Source of the DNA: Dicaeum eximium
Taxonomy: Eukaryota > Chordata > Aves > Passeriformes > Dicaeidae
Direction: 5' to 3'
Assembly: GCA_013396995.1 (NCBI GenBank)
Contig: VWZP01005656.1
Coordinates: 724,472-788,471 of the forward strand
DNA: 64,000 bases
Shown here: positions 52,201 through 61,757 of the stretch, in pieces
How the letters are laid out: every line of letters starts with the position of its first letter
How positions within the stretch are numbered: position 1 is the first letter of the stretch
The notes under the pieces: model-generated
The model's database searches: none
Seen by the model: only the letters and a program-made list of their open reading frames with translations
Told to the model about the DNA's origin: nothing
Program-made: the position numbers and the translations under genes

Positions 52201-55200
52201 CTATAACAGAGCCCAACAGCAGCCTTTGTGGGGAGACCTGTGCACAGGCTGATGCAACACAGCCTGAATCAAACGTCCTGGTTTGTAAAAACCACTGCTT
52301 CTGATGGGCTGTTTCTATCCTCAAGCTTGCTCAGAAGATCTTGATGTGTACACAGTTTGATTTAGCAGGAACAAGCAGTATAGCCCAACTCAGCCAACCA
52401 CAACATGGAAAACTTACCAGGGATACCAGCTTTTGCAATAGCAGCTGCAGCGTGGTCCTGAGTGGAGAAAATGTTGCAGCTTGACCATTGTACCTGGAAA
52501 ACAACCAAGTTTTGTTTGCTGAACAAAGTTCTGAGATATCAGGGACTCTTTATCAAACACAGGACTTGAAAAGGGAGCAAGAGCAGAATGAAATGAGTCA
52601 GATTCCTGCCTTTTTCAGTAGCTCTGCAAAGACAAGGTGGGTGTCTGAGTAAGTCAGGGAAAATAATGTCACATGGAGTGAATGAGTTTTAGTTGTGTCA
52701 TATATTCAGCCATCTCCTTGCTCACAAGCACTTCTCCCAGACAGCCAGAGCACACTCCAGATCTTCAGGGGCACCCAACAAGGTGGTTTGGAAAGTTTTG
52801 GTCAATAAAGGTCAGATTTTCAGAACAGCCCTATAAGCAAGTGTCCACTGAGGGTATGGACATGCACCGACACACCTGCTGGCACTCACAAGAGTCAGAA
52901 ATGCAGCTGAAACATTACACTCAATCCACTCAATCTCTAAGATTATGTTCACCCACCTCCCAACTCTGTGTTCCAGTCATGGAAGCTTTTCCAGCTGAGC
53001 TAAGTGTTTTCCTCAGATTTCATAACTAGGCTCAGGCACCTAGAAAAGCAACAGCATGTTGCTGAGTTGCACTGAAAAGGATCTGCACCCCTACTGCAGC
53101 TCACAGCACCGCACCCCAGAGCCACATACCCTCTGCTCCCCACAGGGCTGACTGGCAGCTATTTGCATGTTCAGAGCTTGAGTAGAGAGGGCAATAAGGC
53201 ACAATCATCCACCCTGTTTTCAGATACTCATCCCACTTGATCAAAAAGTGACATTTTGAAGTAAAGGGTGCAGTAGGAAGCAGTCTACACTACCAACACT
53301 TGTCATGAAAACACACCTAGAAGGAGCACAGGAAAACAGAATCCATAACCTAAAGCTGCACCTCCTCACATGCAGGTTTTTGCAAGTTCTCCCCATACCA
53401 GCAGAGGTGACATCAGGAGGTGTCATGACATTCAAAGTATACAGAATACCTATATACTGTTTACACTTCAGACTTGATACAGACTTGTGGCAGTGACATA
53501 GAGCCTAGAATGACTGGCACACCTGATGGGCTCACACCCTAGTATTTACATCACTGGTTATGGAAAGGATTCTTTTTTGTTGCAAATTCAGAACTTATAC
53601 TTGGAAGCACAGAGTATTTATTCTATCCTTGTTAATCCAGCCAAAAAATGGACACCAAAGTTACTATGCTGTGGTGAGCTACATCCTCATTACACGGGGT
53701 TTTACCAGTTTTGATTTTATCAGTTTCATGCCTCCCTCCTTGGCACCAAAGTTCTGACAGAACAGATGAACCAGGACTGAATCCAAACTCAAATCAAAGC
53801 CTAAACTAATCCACAGGCATCAGGACAAGGAGTTATCACAGCAGCACATATCTTTAAATGTAGAACCACATCTCAGAGAAACCAAGTCTCTGCAGGTTCC
53901 TCCCTGAATGACTTGGATGAATCCCATATAACACTGATCTGGGGTTATGCTGAGCTTAAAGCAGCTTGGCAATATTTAACTAAGCACACAGGAGCTGCCT
54001 TCTAGGCCAGCCATCCTGGGATGCAACAACCAACAGGAGGAGCAGCAAGGAGTTTCCCAAATTTCAATGGCTACTGCTTCCTCTTAAATCCTGTGGAGGG
54101 ACAGGAGTTCCACACAGAGTAGCTGGAACAAAGCCAGGACTGTACCTCCACATCAAAGCTCTCCTTCAGCACTGCACCATTTGCAACCACAGCACAGCTC
54201 TGAACAGGCTGGAGAACACCTGCACAGCAGCATGCACCTTGCCCAGGCTGACCTGGCACAGAGTCCATATCTACCTCCTCCTCTTTTTGAGGAAACACCT
54301 TCACTTCTACAGAGAAAACTTCTCCCAGCACCTTTCAATCAGCATCACAGTGCTCAATTCTCAACTGTTCCCAGAGAGGGATCCTACATAGGGCACCTCT
54401 GGGCAGCCAAACCGCAGGAAGAAGGAACTTCAGATCATATACATACTGAACAATCCATCGAAATTCCAGTCAGCTTCCTGCTCAGCACACAAGCAATGCA
54501 GATTGTGCTCAGGTAGCCCTGTACAGCAAACACTCAGCTGTGATGTCGGGACTTTATTCAGTAAGTCAGGCATAGGACACAAGGCAGTAAATAGCTTCTA
54601 AGTATCTCAGACTTTAATATGGATGAGAGTAACTGGTCTATAGTCACACAAAAAATTCAGTGGAGATCCTAGCCCTCGGTCCCTGAGCCATTCTGCATCC
54701 CTGTTGTTTTCCTACACAGCTCAAGGGCCAGCATGAGCTCTCAGTAAACTTCATTAGATTTTGCTGACTCTACAGGGCAGAGCGGGGTACTTAACAGAGG
54801 CTAATCCGTGCTGGAGGCAGTCCCTAGAGCTGCAGCATGAGCAGCCACAGCACTGCATGCCCGAGCACAGCACGGCTGCGTGGGAGCAGCTGTGGGCACT
54901 GCACACAGGGCACAACAGGCACTCAAAGCTGCAGCTTGTCCACAGGGAACACACCCTCCACACCCTAGAGGTGCGGAGGGCAGGTGACAAAATTTTTGCT
55001 CAAGAAGAGAAGACATAATCCATCCATGCAGAGACTGCAGCCTCATTCAAGAAGTACAGACATTTGCCAGGACTCCATAAGGTGTTACATAAACAGGAGC
55101 AGTGACCTGGCACAGCATTACCCAAGAGCTGAGGGAGAAACTCAGAGCCACGTTACCTCAGCCCCCAGCACGATGAGGGTCTCTATGAGCACTGCTGTCT

Positions 55201-57001
55201 GCACAGTCATGTGGAGGCAGCCAGCGATGCGGGCGCCTTTCAGGGGCTTGGATGCAGAGTACATCTCCCTCATCTTCATCAGCCCTGGCATCTCATTCTC
55301 TGCAATCTCAATGGCCTTGCGACCCCAGTCCGCAAGGCTGATGTCAGCTGCAAGAGAAGCAGGACAGGTGTCAGAGTTTGAACAGCTGAGACCCTGGTCT
55401 CTGTTCACACACTTGTGGGTAGGCACGGCCTGCAACAGCTGAACTGAACACCCAGCAACAGCTGGGAGACAGAGCTGCAGAAAACCCAGACCCTATTCCA
55501 GTTACTCACTGATTCTTTGCTATGGCATACAGGCTTTTACACGAGTTTAGACCAAACCTAACAGCCCCTCTAAAAAAAGGTATGCTACTGCAAGAGGGTA
55601 TGAATCAACTGATCTAGGGCACGGGCATCCCAAGGACCATGAATTCAGTAAGCCATAGCCTTAAGCACATCTTACAGACACTCCCCAAGAGTCTAAAACT
55701 TCCTATAGGGACTGATTTCCACAGTATTGACCTGCATGTGGGGACAGTTTGGCTGTAAGGAAGTGGCTTCCCACACTGAGAATATGCTCCCTAAGAGTGC
55801 ACCCTGAGCTGAGCCCAGCTTAGCTCTCCCTCCTCACAGCAAAGCTGCTGGTCCTTCCCCACTGGACCCACAAAAAATATTTGAAGTGACTTTAATTACC
55901 TTAGTTACCAGTCTACTTCTACTTTTGTAAAAATTATCTATACCAGAAAAGTCCAGCAAAAAATGAGCAAAAGAGACTTCTGACAGGCTCACTGCATTCA
56001 GCATGGATACCCAACACCAGCCTTAAAAACACAACGGTCAAGCAGGTAACACCCAGCTGCATCAACTCTGCAGCACCAGCCAACAGAGTGTCCTTCTTAC
56101 TCTGTTTGAGATTCTTTGAGAGCTTTCATAAGTTCACCATTCTATTCAGACCATAGTCAGATACTTTTTTGTCACTTACCTCGTGAACACAGACTGTTTA
56201 GAGCACTGGGGAACACCAGTCAGACTCCGTGTCAGACTGCCGTGTTTAATACAGACACACTAATTGCATTTTGCTGCAGAATGAAGCCTGAGGCCACTGA
56301 AGCTATTACACGTGCTAGAGCTGACTGGGGCACAGCCTATACACCACTGGGACTGAAAATTGCCTGAAAACAGGCAAGGAAAGGACCATAGAAACAAATA
56401 CATCAAAAGGAGGAGGTTTAATCTTACCTCTGTTAAGGGCTTGGTAGCTTTATCAAGGCTGCTTTAAAAATATCCTGCAGTATTTTAGGTTCAGAGCCTC
56501 CAGGGTAAATTATTTATGAAGCTGAGCCTTACACACTAATGTTCTTTTCTTTGCATGAAGCCTCCAAGACACACACTCTTTATAAAAACTGGGGTTCTTT
56601 GTGAAATTTCAGGTCTACAGAAATACCCGCCAAAACCTTCAGGCACATGAGTCAAAGGTCCCAGGATGGAAAACACTTTCACCTCCGGAGCTAAGCCTGT
56701 TCCCGCCAAAGGCTCTGAGCGGCGGGGGAGGAACGGGGCAGCCGGGCCGGGAGAGCGGCACAAGCGGGAGCCGGAAGCCAGCGGTGCCGGGCCCCCGAGC
56801 CCCGTTCCTCCGCGGTGGCTCCTCCAGCGCACAGGGGGCTCAGGCCCGGCTGCGCCGCGGGCAGGACCCACCGTCCTCCCCCCTCGCGGCCGCATCCAGC
56901 TCCCCGCACCGCGCTCGCCCCGCTCTGGGGAAGGCGCCGAGCCCCGCGGAGCCGGCCCGAGGCTCGCACTTACCCACTTTGTAGGGCAACCGGTCCGACA
57001 T
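34096..57001 (-). CDS. AHCY: Adenosylhomocysteinase (ten coding exons)
   Basis: Ten exons encode 433 residues: 57001-56974, 55347-55157, 52493-52418, 50674-50522, 46187-46075, 43431-43224, 42439-42352, 41454-41337, 37418-37224 and 34227-34096. Total 1302 bases with TGA, all GT-AG, phases consistent. AHCY hydrolyses S-adenosylhomocysteine to adenosine and homocysteine using bound NAD, as a tetramer, relieving product inhibition of methyltransferases. Visible landmarks are H55 (CLHMT), the LDDGGD segment, E157, K187, D191, N192, C196, the NAD-binding GYGDVGKG (221-228) and the C-terminal KPDHYRY that reaches into the neighbouring subunit. Human AHCY has 432 residues; one extra residue (DGQPLN against DGPLN) explains the difference. 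No frameshift or missing catalytic residue is seen. The gene is convergent with ASIP. Confidence 0.97.
36088..36114. repeat. Perfect 12-bp inverted repeat with 3-base loop
   Basis: actgctttattc is followed by ttt and then gaataaagcagt. The hairpin places an AATAAA hexamer on each strand. It lies inside AHCY intron 9. Confidence 0.8.
36465..36502. repeat. Perfect 13-bp inverted repeat with 12-base loop
   Basis: agtaagtgttgct pairs with agcaacacttact. On the minus (AHCY sense) strand it would form a hairpin in intron 9. No known microRNA is recognised. Confidence 0.8.
37224..37418 (-). CDS. AHCY: AHCY coding exon 9
   Basis: Residues 326-390, from VDRYTLRNGR through LLAEGRLVNLGCAMGHPSF to HFLPKK. 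It contains the GRLVNLGCA and GHPSFVMSNSF segments at the substrate/NAD site. Its codons are GC-rich compared with the flanking introns. Confidence 0.97.
37419..41336 (-). other. AHCY intron 8
   Basis: Phase-0 intron of about 3.9 kb, donor gtgagg. No gene or recognised repeat family is seen inside. Confidence 0.85.
41337..41454 (-). CDS. AHCY: AHCY coding exon 8
   Basis: Completes R286 and encodes up to V325: [20 protein letters not shown] onward to NIKPQV. H302 in NIGHFD corresponds to human H301, which takes part in catalysis. The acceptor is ttttctcttgcag. Confidence 0.97.
41455..42351 (-). other. AHCY intron 7
   Basis: Phase-2 intron with a gtatgg donor. An A-rich run lies near 42288. 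Nothing else is recognised. Confidence 0.85.
42352..42439 (-). CDS. AHCY: AHCY coding exon 7
   Basis: An 88-base exon, residues 257 to part of 286: GYEVTTMEEACKEGNIFVTT followed by TGCTDIVQG. It is part of the NAD-binding domain. Confidence 0.96.
42440..43223 (-). other. AHCY intron 6
   Basis: It carries a ~50-base segment near 42728-42780 that resembles one in intron 5 near 44570-44618, probably an old interspersed repeat. Confidence 0.8.
43224..43431 (-). CDS. AHCY: AHCY coding exon 6 (NAD-binding motif)
   Basis: A 208-base exon, residues 188-256. SKFDNLYGCRESLIDG contains D191, N192 and C196. GYGDVGKG at 221-228 is the dinucleotide-binding glycine motif, and the acidic E/D of ITEIDP ends the following strand. 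Confidence 0.97.
43432..46074 (-). other. AHCY intron 5
   Basis: Phase-0 intron of about 2.6 kb, donor gtagta. It contains the second copy of the weak ~50-base repeat shared with intron 6. No gene is seen. Confidence 0.85.
46075..46187 (-). CDS. AHCY: AHCY coding exon 5
   Basis: Residues 150-187: GIKGISEETTTGVHNLYK onward to NVNDSVTK. E157 (in SEETTTG) and K187 at the exon end match human E156 and K186. The acceptor is ttttcccacag. Confidence 0.97.
46481..46684. repeat. 34-bp GC-rich minisatellite, six copies
   Basis: The unit includes gaggacgggatcagccccag and gatcgggg. The gagg landmark recurs at 46487, 46521, 46555, 46589, 46623 and 46657, exactly every 34 bases. Copies differ only at a cccgggga/ccccggga position. 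As 34 is not a multiple of 3, open frames here are artefacts. Confidence 0.95.
46723..46738 (-). promoter_or_regulatory. CTCF-like motif
   Basis: On the minus strand it reads gcagcagagggcgctg, one base from the vertebrate CTCF core consensus. It adjoins the GC-rich minisatellite inside AHCY intron 4. Binding is inferred, not shown. Confidence 0.4.
47550..47905 (-). mobile_element. CR1 LINE fragment in AHCY intron 4
   Basis: It begins atcatagaatcacataatgg and tttgggttgggagggacc, then caggttgctcagagcc and the tgaagccttctcttctccag stretch. Minus orientation. Confidence 0.92.
50522..50674 (-). CDS. AHCY: AHCY coding exon 4
   Basis: Residues 99-149: [20 protein letters not shown], then YFKDGQPLNMILDDGGDLTN to YPQLLK. 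It includes the DDGGD segment with the catalytic aspartate (human D131). The Q in DGQPLN is the one-residue insertion relative to human. The exon ends in phase 1. Confidence 0.97.
50675..52417 (-). other. AHCY intron 3
   Basis: Phase-1 intron, donor gtaagt. Nothing recognised inside. Confidence 0.85.
52418..52493 (-). CDS. AHCY: AHCY coding exon 3
   Basis: A 76-base exon encoding residues 74-98 plus one base: VQWSSCNIFSTQDHAAAAIA then KAGIP. It contains the STQDHAAAA substrate-binding signature of the family. The acceptor is gttttccag. Confidence 0.96.
52494..55156 (-). other. AHCY intron 2
   Basis: Phase-0 intron with a slightly unusual gtaacg donor. No gene or repeat family is recognised. 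Confidence 0.85.
55157..55347 (-). CDS. AHCY: AHCY coding exon 2
   Basis: A 191-base exon, residues 10-73. ADISLADWGRKAIEIAENEM begins the substrate domain, and H55 in GCLHMT is the conserved substrate-binding histidine. It ends VLGAE. Confidence 0.97.
55348..56973 (-). other. AHCY intron 1
   Basis: Phase-1 intron with a gtaagt donor. Its 5' part (56690-56973) lies in the CpG island. No gene is seen. Confidence 0.85.
56974..57001 (-). CDS. AHCY: AHCY coding exon 1
   Basis: ATG at 57001-56999 begins MSDRLPYKV, matching the start of vertebrate AHCY, and exon 1 ends after one base of codon 10. The donor is g|gtaagt. Confidence 0.95.
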
Positions 57002-57055
57002 GGTGGAACTGCTGGGCCGGCGGGCAGGAGGAGGCGGTGGAAGCGCCGGGCGCGC

Positions 57056-57063
57056 TTTAAATA
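57056..57063 (-). promoter_or_regulatory. AHCY TATA-like box
   Basis: It reads tatttaaa on the minus strand, 55 bases upstream of the start codon. A start about 30 bases downstream would leave a very short 5'UTR. GC boxes lie just upstream. Confidence 0.45.
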
Positions 57064-57394
57064 GAGGCGGTGCCGCTTGCGTGAGGCGGGGCCAGGCTGT
57101 GCTTGGGCGCTGGGCCCGGCCGGCGCTTGCTCCGGGCCCGACGGGGCCGGGCCGGCCGTGGACCCGCCTGCTCTGCGAGCAGCGAGGGCACGGGTTCTGC
57201 GGGGCTACCCCGTCCTCAGCACCCGCCCATCCCCAGAACGTTCCTCCCGGTACCGCCTCTGCCGCAGCTTCAGCCCCGTACCCGAGCAGGCTCTGGCGGC
57301 CGCTGCACCCACCGCTACCGATACCAGCACAGGAGCCAGTGTATAAATATCTGCAGGGATGGCTCAAAGCATGGAGCAGGCTCTGCTCCATGGG

Positions 57395-57645
57395 TCCCAG
57401 CGATAGGATAAGAGACAACGGGCAGAAACAGAAGGAAGTTCCACCTGAACATGAGGAAGAACTTATTCATTTTGCAAGTGACCACTCACTGGAACAGATT
57501 GCCAGAGAGGCTGTGGAGTCTCCTTCACTGGAGATACTCCAGATCCATGCTGTGGGGTACCTCTGTTTGACCCAGGATGTGGGACCAGAAGCCTCACTAT
57601 GATCCCTTCCAGCCTCACCCATTCTGAGATTCTGTAACCCAGAAG
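57395..57645 (+). mobile_element. CR1 LINE fragment
   Basis: Plus-orientation CR1 3' end: gaggaagaacttattcattt, then cactggaacagattgccaga, gaggctgtggagtctccttc, and atcccttccagcctcaccca with a terminal ttctgagattctgta tail. Confidence 0.92.
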
Positions 57646-58684
57646 CCACATCAGGTCCCAGGGCAGTGCCAGGAACAACCCTGATTCCTGATGCTGGGCC
57701 TGGCCAAGTGGGCACTGAGCAGGCAGCACTCCCTGTCTTACTTTCCAAAGAAGATCCCATGAAATGTTCAGTGTGAAGTGTTACTCTGGGGCACACAGAC
57801 CCCTCACTGCAGCGGGGCCCAAGGTGTGAGCAGCTCTATCAGCCCGGACCTTGGACTCAGCTGTAGGCAGTTCCCCTGCCCAGCCTGCGGCCCTCTGCCA
57901 GGTGCTGGGCAGGGCTGCTGGCCCCCAGGCACAGCCAATGCCCGCTGCAAATGCAAGAGGCACAGCCCTGCTTCGGCCTTGCCTGCGGGTCACACACACA
58001 TCTGCTTCTGTTCTAACATCTGAAATACGTTTTTCATAAGCCTCAGTCATGAACTGGGATAAACTTTCCAGCCACACTGTTATACATGTCTCCAGGATCT
58101 CACCAGCAATCCCAGCAGGATGTGCACTCCTGTCCCAGTGAAGGTACAGTGAAATACACTGTGAAACCCATGAAACAATACTGTGTAACCCATGAAATAC
58201 ACAAGAGTGAGGATTTCCTTATAATTACACAGAAATTCTCATTCAATTCTTTTGCAAAGTTTGAAATAATTCTTAGTGCAGAGTTTATGCTGAGACCCCA
58301 GTTCCCAGTCCACCCTGTAAATGAGAGTAGTTATTTTTTAGGTGAGCAGCAACTGATCTTCAGTGACTGTTCTACAGTGACCAGACCACAGAAAGACAGA
58401 AATCCCAGTAGAACACCTGGACAGACAATCAGTACATGTGGAAATGGCAGGATTTCTGTATAATACTCAGAGAGCTACAGGTGCACTGGCACACCTGATA
58501 CCATATAAGGAGTTCTGTAAATCAAAAGGTTGCTTTACAGAAATGTAAGGCTGAAGCGCAGGCTTCACTCCTTTCATTTTATCCCTCAGCATCCAAGCAC
58601 GCTTAGTTCCTCTCCAGGGATAACACAAAATTCCCTGCTGGTGCCCATGAAGCTGCAGCCCCTCCCAGGCTCATCCCTGCCCCA
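57646..58684. other. AHCY upstream flank, no gene established
   Basis: It contains a ~60-base module at 58087-58150 that recurs at 59409-59467. A Cys-containing chance frame lies at 57778-58023. No exon of a known gene is recognised. Confidence 0.4.
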
Positions 58685-59165
58685 GCTCCAGGTCCTGAGC
58701 ACGGGAAGGAGCTGGAGCTGTTGGAGGGAGTGCAGAGGAGGCCCCGGAGATGCTGCGGGGGCTGGAGCCCCTCTGCTCTGAGGAAAGGCTGAGAGAGCTG
58801 GGGGTGCTCAGCCGGGAGGAGAGAAGGGCCTGGGAGGCCTCACTATAGCCAAGCAGGGCTTGGAGGGGCCCTGGGGAAGGATGGGGACAGTGTTCAGCAG
58901 GGCCTTCAGCCAGAGAAGGGGGCATGGATGGAAACTGGAGGAGCTCAATTTAGCTTTGATCTGAGGAAGATGTTTTACTTCCACGAGGGTGGTGAGGCCC
59001 CAGAACAGACTGTGCAGAGAGGCTGTGAATACTCCATCCATAGGAACACTCAAGGCCATGTTGGAAGGGCAACTAAGCAACCTGGACTGGTGGGAGGTTG
59101 ATCAGGTTGGAATGAGATGATGATTAGAGATCCACCCAAGCCAAACCATTCAGGGATTCAATCAT
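58685..59165 (+). mobile_element. CR1 LINE fragment
   Basis: Plus orientation: ctggagcccctctgctctga, ggaaaggctgagagagctgg, then ggtggtgaggccccagaaca and ggaacactcaaggccatgtt. The 3' end is diverged. Confidence 0.9.
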
Positions 59166-59402
59166 TTTACGACAAAAAGCACCCAATCTAGAGGGGCCCT
59201 GGGACTCCTGTCACATTACAGCTCCCAGATTCATTGTGTCACAGGCAGTCTTCCAGGTGGAACTTCCAGCATCTCTTGATAACCATAACACAACCCTTGT
59301 AGCCAGCAGAGCCTTCAGTCTGCTCGGAGACCACCCTTCACCCTGGTTGCATCAGACTGTTCTCAGCTGCTCCTTGCTATTGGCATCAGTCCTGAACTTT
59401 TC

Positions 59403-59776
59403 ATGCTGTCTGGATCTCACCACCAATCCCAGCAGGATGTGCACTCCTGTCCCAGTGAAGATACAATGCCTTTCCAAGGAGGAGGGCACCCCTTGACTGC
59501 CCAGGCAGGTTGGAACCATGTGGGGATGGTGTGGAACAGGGACACCACTGTGATGTTGTGCTGCCTCATGGAGGCAGCAAGAGAGAATGAGGAGGAGATG
59601 GAACTGGATATGCATGGTGAAGAGAGTATGGAAGTAGATGTAGAAGAGACTGTAGAGGAAATGGAGGTCAGTGAGGAAGAGAAGCTGGAGGAGATGATGG
59701 AAGTTGATATGTAGGACAGGATGGACGACATGGAGGTCAATGAGGAAGATGACAAGGAGCTCATGATCCTGGGATG
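59403..59776 (+). pseudogene. Acidic-repeat reading frame with an in-frame stop
   Basis: From ATG 59403 a 103-residue frame ends at TAG 59712-59714. The same frame then continues DRMDDMEVNEEDDKELMILG to a TGA. Its second half is built of M-E-V-D / E-E-x-E-E-M variants, so the stop interrupts a repeated acidic coding-like tract. The first 18 residues (SGSHHQSQQDVHSCPSE region) resemble a second copy at 58086-58142. I do not recognise the protein. The broken frame and lack of clear splice sites favour a pseudogene or gene fragment, and a chance frame in GA-rich DNA is also possible. Confidence 0.25.
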
Positions 59777-59884
59777 AAGACTGACCCCAGCAGCAGGACA
59801 GGCAGGTGCTGGCCATGCCCTGCTGACAGGCAGGGTTGGTCCCCTACTGCCAGGCTAGGCCTCGGCTCAGAGGCCCCACTCAGG

Positions 59885-60150
59885 GACACGGTGCAGAAAC
59901 CACACATGTCCTAAAAAGGCTTATAAAACCATGTGGTCAGAAAACAGGTTGCAATATGAAAGTTAGGAAAGTATAATGTCAACCAAAAGTAAATAGGATA
60001 TAAAAGCTAGTACTGTGTGAAGAATGGAGGAATGAGTTTGTGGTGAGAGCAATCCCCCTCACACCCAGAATCAAATAAATAAGTACTGCCACTACAGGCC
60101 TTACACTATGCAGTACAGTTTTCTTCCCTAGTTCTATGGAATCAACACCA
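59885..60150 (+). mobile_element. Probable solo LTR remnant
   Basis: It has a TATAAAA box at 59999-60005 and an AATAAA signal at 60074-60079, a compact LTR-like promoter/polyA pair. Boundaries and target-site duplication could not be fixed by eye. It directly precedes the duplicated block. Confidence 0.4.
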
Positions 60151-61037
60151 TAATCACTGACACAGAAGAGCCTCTCCTCCCAGAGTTATCCCTATCCTCT
60201 GTGCTTCCCCAAGTATCTGCCTTGATGTTCACCGGGGACCTCCCTGTTTGTGGCCGTCCATTGCCGTGCTCAGCAGGCGCCCAGTTGTGTTTGGACGTGA
60301 GCTGCCACAGGAAGACACACAGCAACTGGAGCCTTGAATAGCAGAGGCTGGACCAATTCTTTTTCTTTCAGAGTGAAAGAAAGACAGAAAAGCACAACAT
60401 GACTGTTTTGGTGGAGTCTCTTTGTCCTGTGAAATTCAGTAGCTGTTGTTGCTTTCAGGTACTAATCCCTTCCACGGAAAAAATCATTCCAAGAAGGAGC
60501 AACATCATCTGACACATGCCAAGTGTTGCCACCACTTGCTCCACGTGCTCCTGCCAACAGCCCCTGTAGGATGGGGCACAGCCCCCAGTGCTTGTCGGCT
60601 TTGGCTGCCCTCTGCAGAGAAGCCCCCCGGGGCACAGGGGCAGGAGACGGGCACCAGCGCTGCCAGGGCTCGGGAGAACTCTGCCACACCTGCTGATTTC
60701 AGTGTTCCCCGGGCCCCAGGGGACATAGGAGCATCCGTGCCCTGGCCCACACGTTCCTCGTCCGCGTCACACGGCCGCGCTTCGGATGGCCACCAGGCAG
60801 GACGTGTCCCAAGGAGGCCGTGCCAGCTTCTCTGGAAGGCCCCGTGCCCTCCCCGCCGCGGCTGCGTCGGCAGCTGCGGGGGCTCCTTCTGCTGCCCTGA
60901 GCTCACACAGCAGGGCAGCGTTTGCTGATGGTTTGAGCCCTCCCTAAAGATCCTGTCGGGCTGTCTGAGACACTTGGGGCGAGGCATTCCTTCNGGGTGG
61001 GCTGTGGGTGGCCCCAGGGCAGGTGGCAGTGTGTGCA

Positions 61038-61540
61038 AGGGCCCTTTGTGACACGGTGCAGCATGGTCCCCGTGGCATGGAACGGGACAGGGTGTCCTAG
61101 GGCCCTTTGTGACACGCGGTGACATAGGTGTTGACGGCGACGCGGCCACGCCACAGTGCTCGGTGCACGCGACGGGACAGGACGGGACAGAGCGGTGCCC
61201 GTGAGGAGCCCCCGCTCAGCGCACTCGTTCCTTGCCGACCCGGAGCTTTGCCGAGGCGTTACTCCTGCAGGTGACCTCGTGGCCAGACCACAGGACTTGG
61301 TGACCTCTGGTCTTCCCGAGGTTTTACTTCTGCAGGTGCCCTCGAGGGCAGACCGTGGCATTTGCTGACCACGGTCCTTGACGAGGAGTCTCCTGTCCTT
61401 GTGGCTGGAGCCCTCGAGACCAGAGTGCAGGACTCACTGTCCTGCACCCTTTCCAAGACTTCACTCTTGCAGGTGCCTTCAAGGCACGACTGCAGCAGTT
61501 GCCGACTCGGACCTTTTTTGAGCCATCTTCTTCTGCAAGT
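61038..61540 (+). repeat. Diverged ~62-72 bp tandem repeats (copy A)
   Basis: gggccctttgtgacac recurs about 62 bases apart (61038 and 61100). Further on, units of about 65-72 bases end in ttctgcag or cttgcag and restart with gtg/gagcc(c/t)tcgaggcaga variants (61266 onward, five units). Each junction looks like a splice acceptor. The same array is in copy B near 63129-63631. Confidence 0.7.
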
Positions 61541-61544
61541 AGCC

Positions 61545-61683
61545 ATGAATCCGGGCAGTGATGTAGAGCAGAGCCCCCCAGGCGTGCCCAAGCTGGCCTG
61601 GGGGAAGGAGGAGAAAGAAGGCCCTGGAGCTGCCCCAGCCCAGGAGCCTGAAGAGGTGGAGCAGTTCCAGCCACTGCAGAAGA
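61545..61683 (+). CDS. Putative first coding exon, unrecognised gene, copy A
   Basis: ATG at 61545 opens a 46-codon frame, MNPGSDVEQSPPGVPKLAW onward, rich in E, P and A and ending EEVEQFQPLQK. It is followed by a strong donor a|gtgagt at 61684. I do not recognise it. It is loosely reminiscent of N-termini of the expanded avian maestro heat-like repeat (MROH) genes, but this is a weak impression. Downstream exons are not present in this copy before copy B begins, so this copy may be truncated or an assembly by-product. Confidence 0.35.
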
Positions 61684-61735
61684 GTGAGTGGCAGAGCTGG
61701 GCCGCAGGGCTGATGCCTGCAGCCAGCTTGGCCCC

Positions 61736-61757
61736 ATCCCATCCCATCCCATCCCAT
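61736..61757. repeat. (CCCAT)n microsatellite, copy A
   Basis: About four to five ccatc repeats run into an N at 61758. The equivalent array in copy B is at 63824-63856. Confidence 0.9.

Larger units (their letters stand above)
56690..57330. promoter_or_regulatory. CpG island over AHCY first exon
   Basis: This is a dense run of CG dinucleotides and GC boxes (for example gaggcggggcc at 57083-57093) covering exon 1, its promoter and the start of intron 1. It is typical of a housekeeping promoter. Confidence 0.8.
60153..61757 (+). repeat. Tandem duplication, copy A
   Basis: 60153-60993 matches 61783-62623 (offset 1630) and 60995-61757 matches 63086-63848 (offset 2091). By eye only three substitutions were found. 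A single N sits at 60994, where copy B has an LTR, and another at 61758 at the end of a (CCCAT)n run. This suggests sequence gaps. Confidence 0.92.

Noticed and set aside
57778..58023. Cysteine-containing frame resembling a TNF-receptor-type cysteine-rich segment
   Set aside because: Cysteine spacing does not follow the receptor repeat, there is no signal peptide, and the opposite strand is open over the same bases.
60446..60928. 160-residue plus frame, repeated at 62076-62558, and the opposite 214/188-residue minus frames
   Set aside because: The plus frame lacks an ATG at its start, both strands are open because the DNA is GC-rich, and intactness in two nearly identical copies is not evidence of selection.
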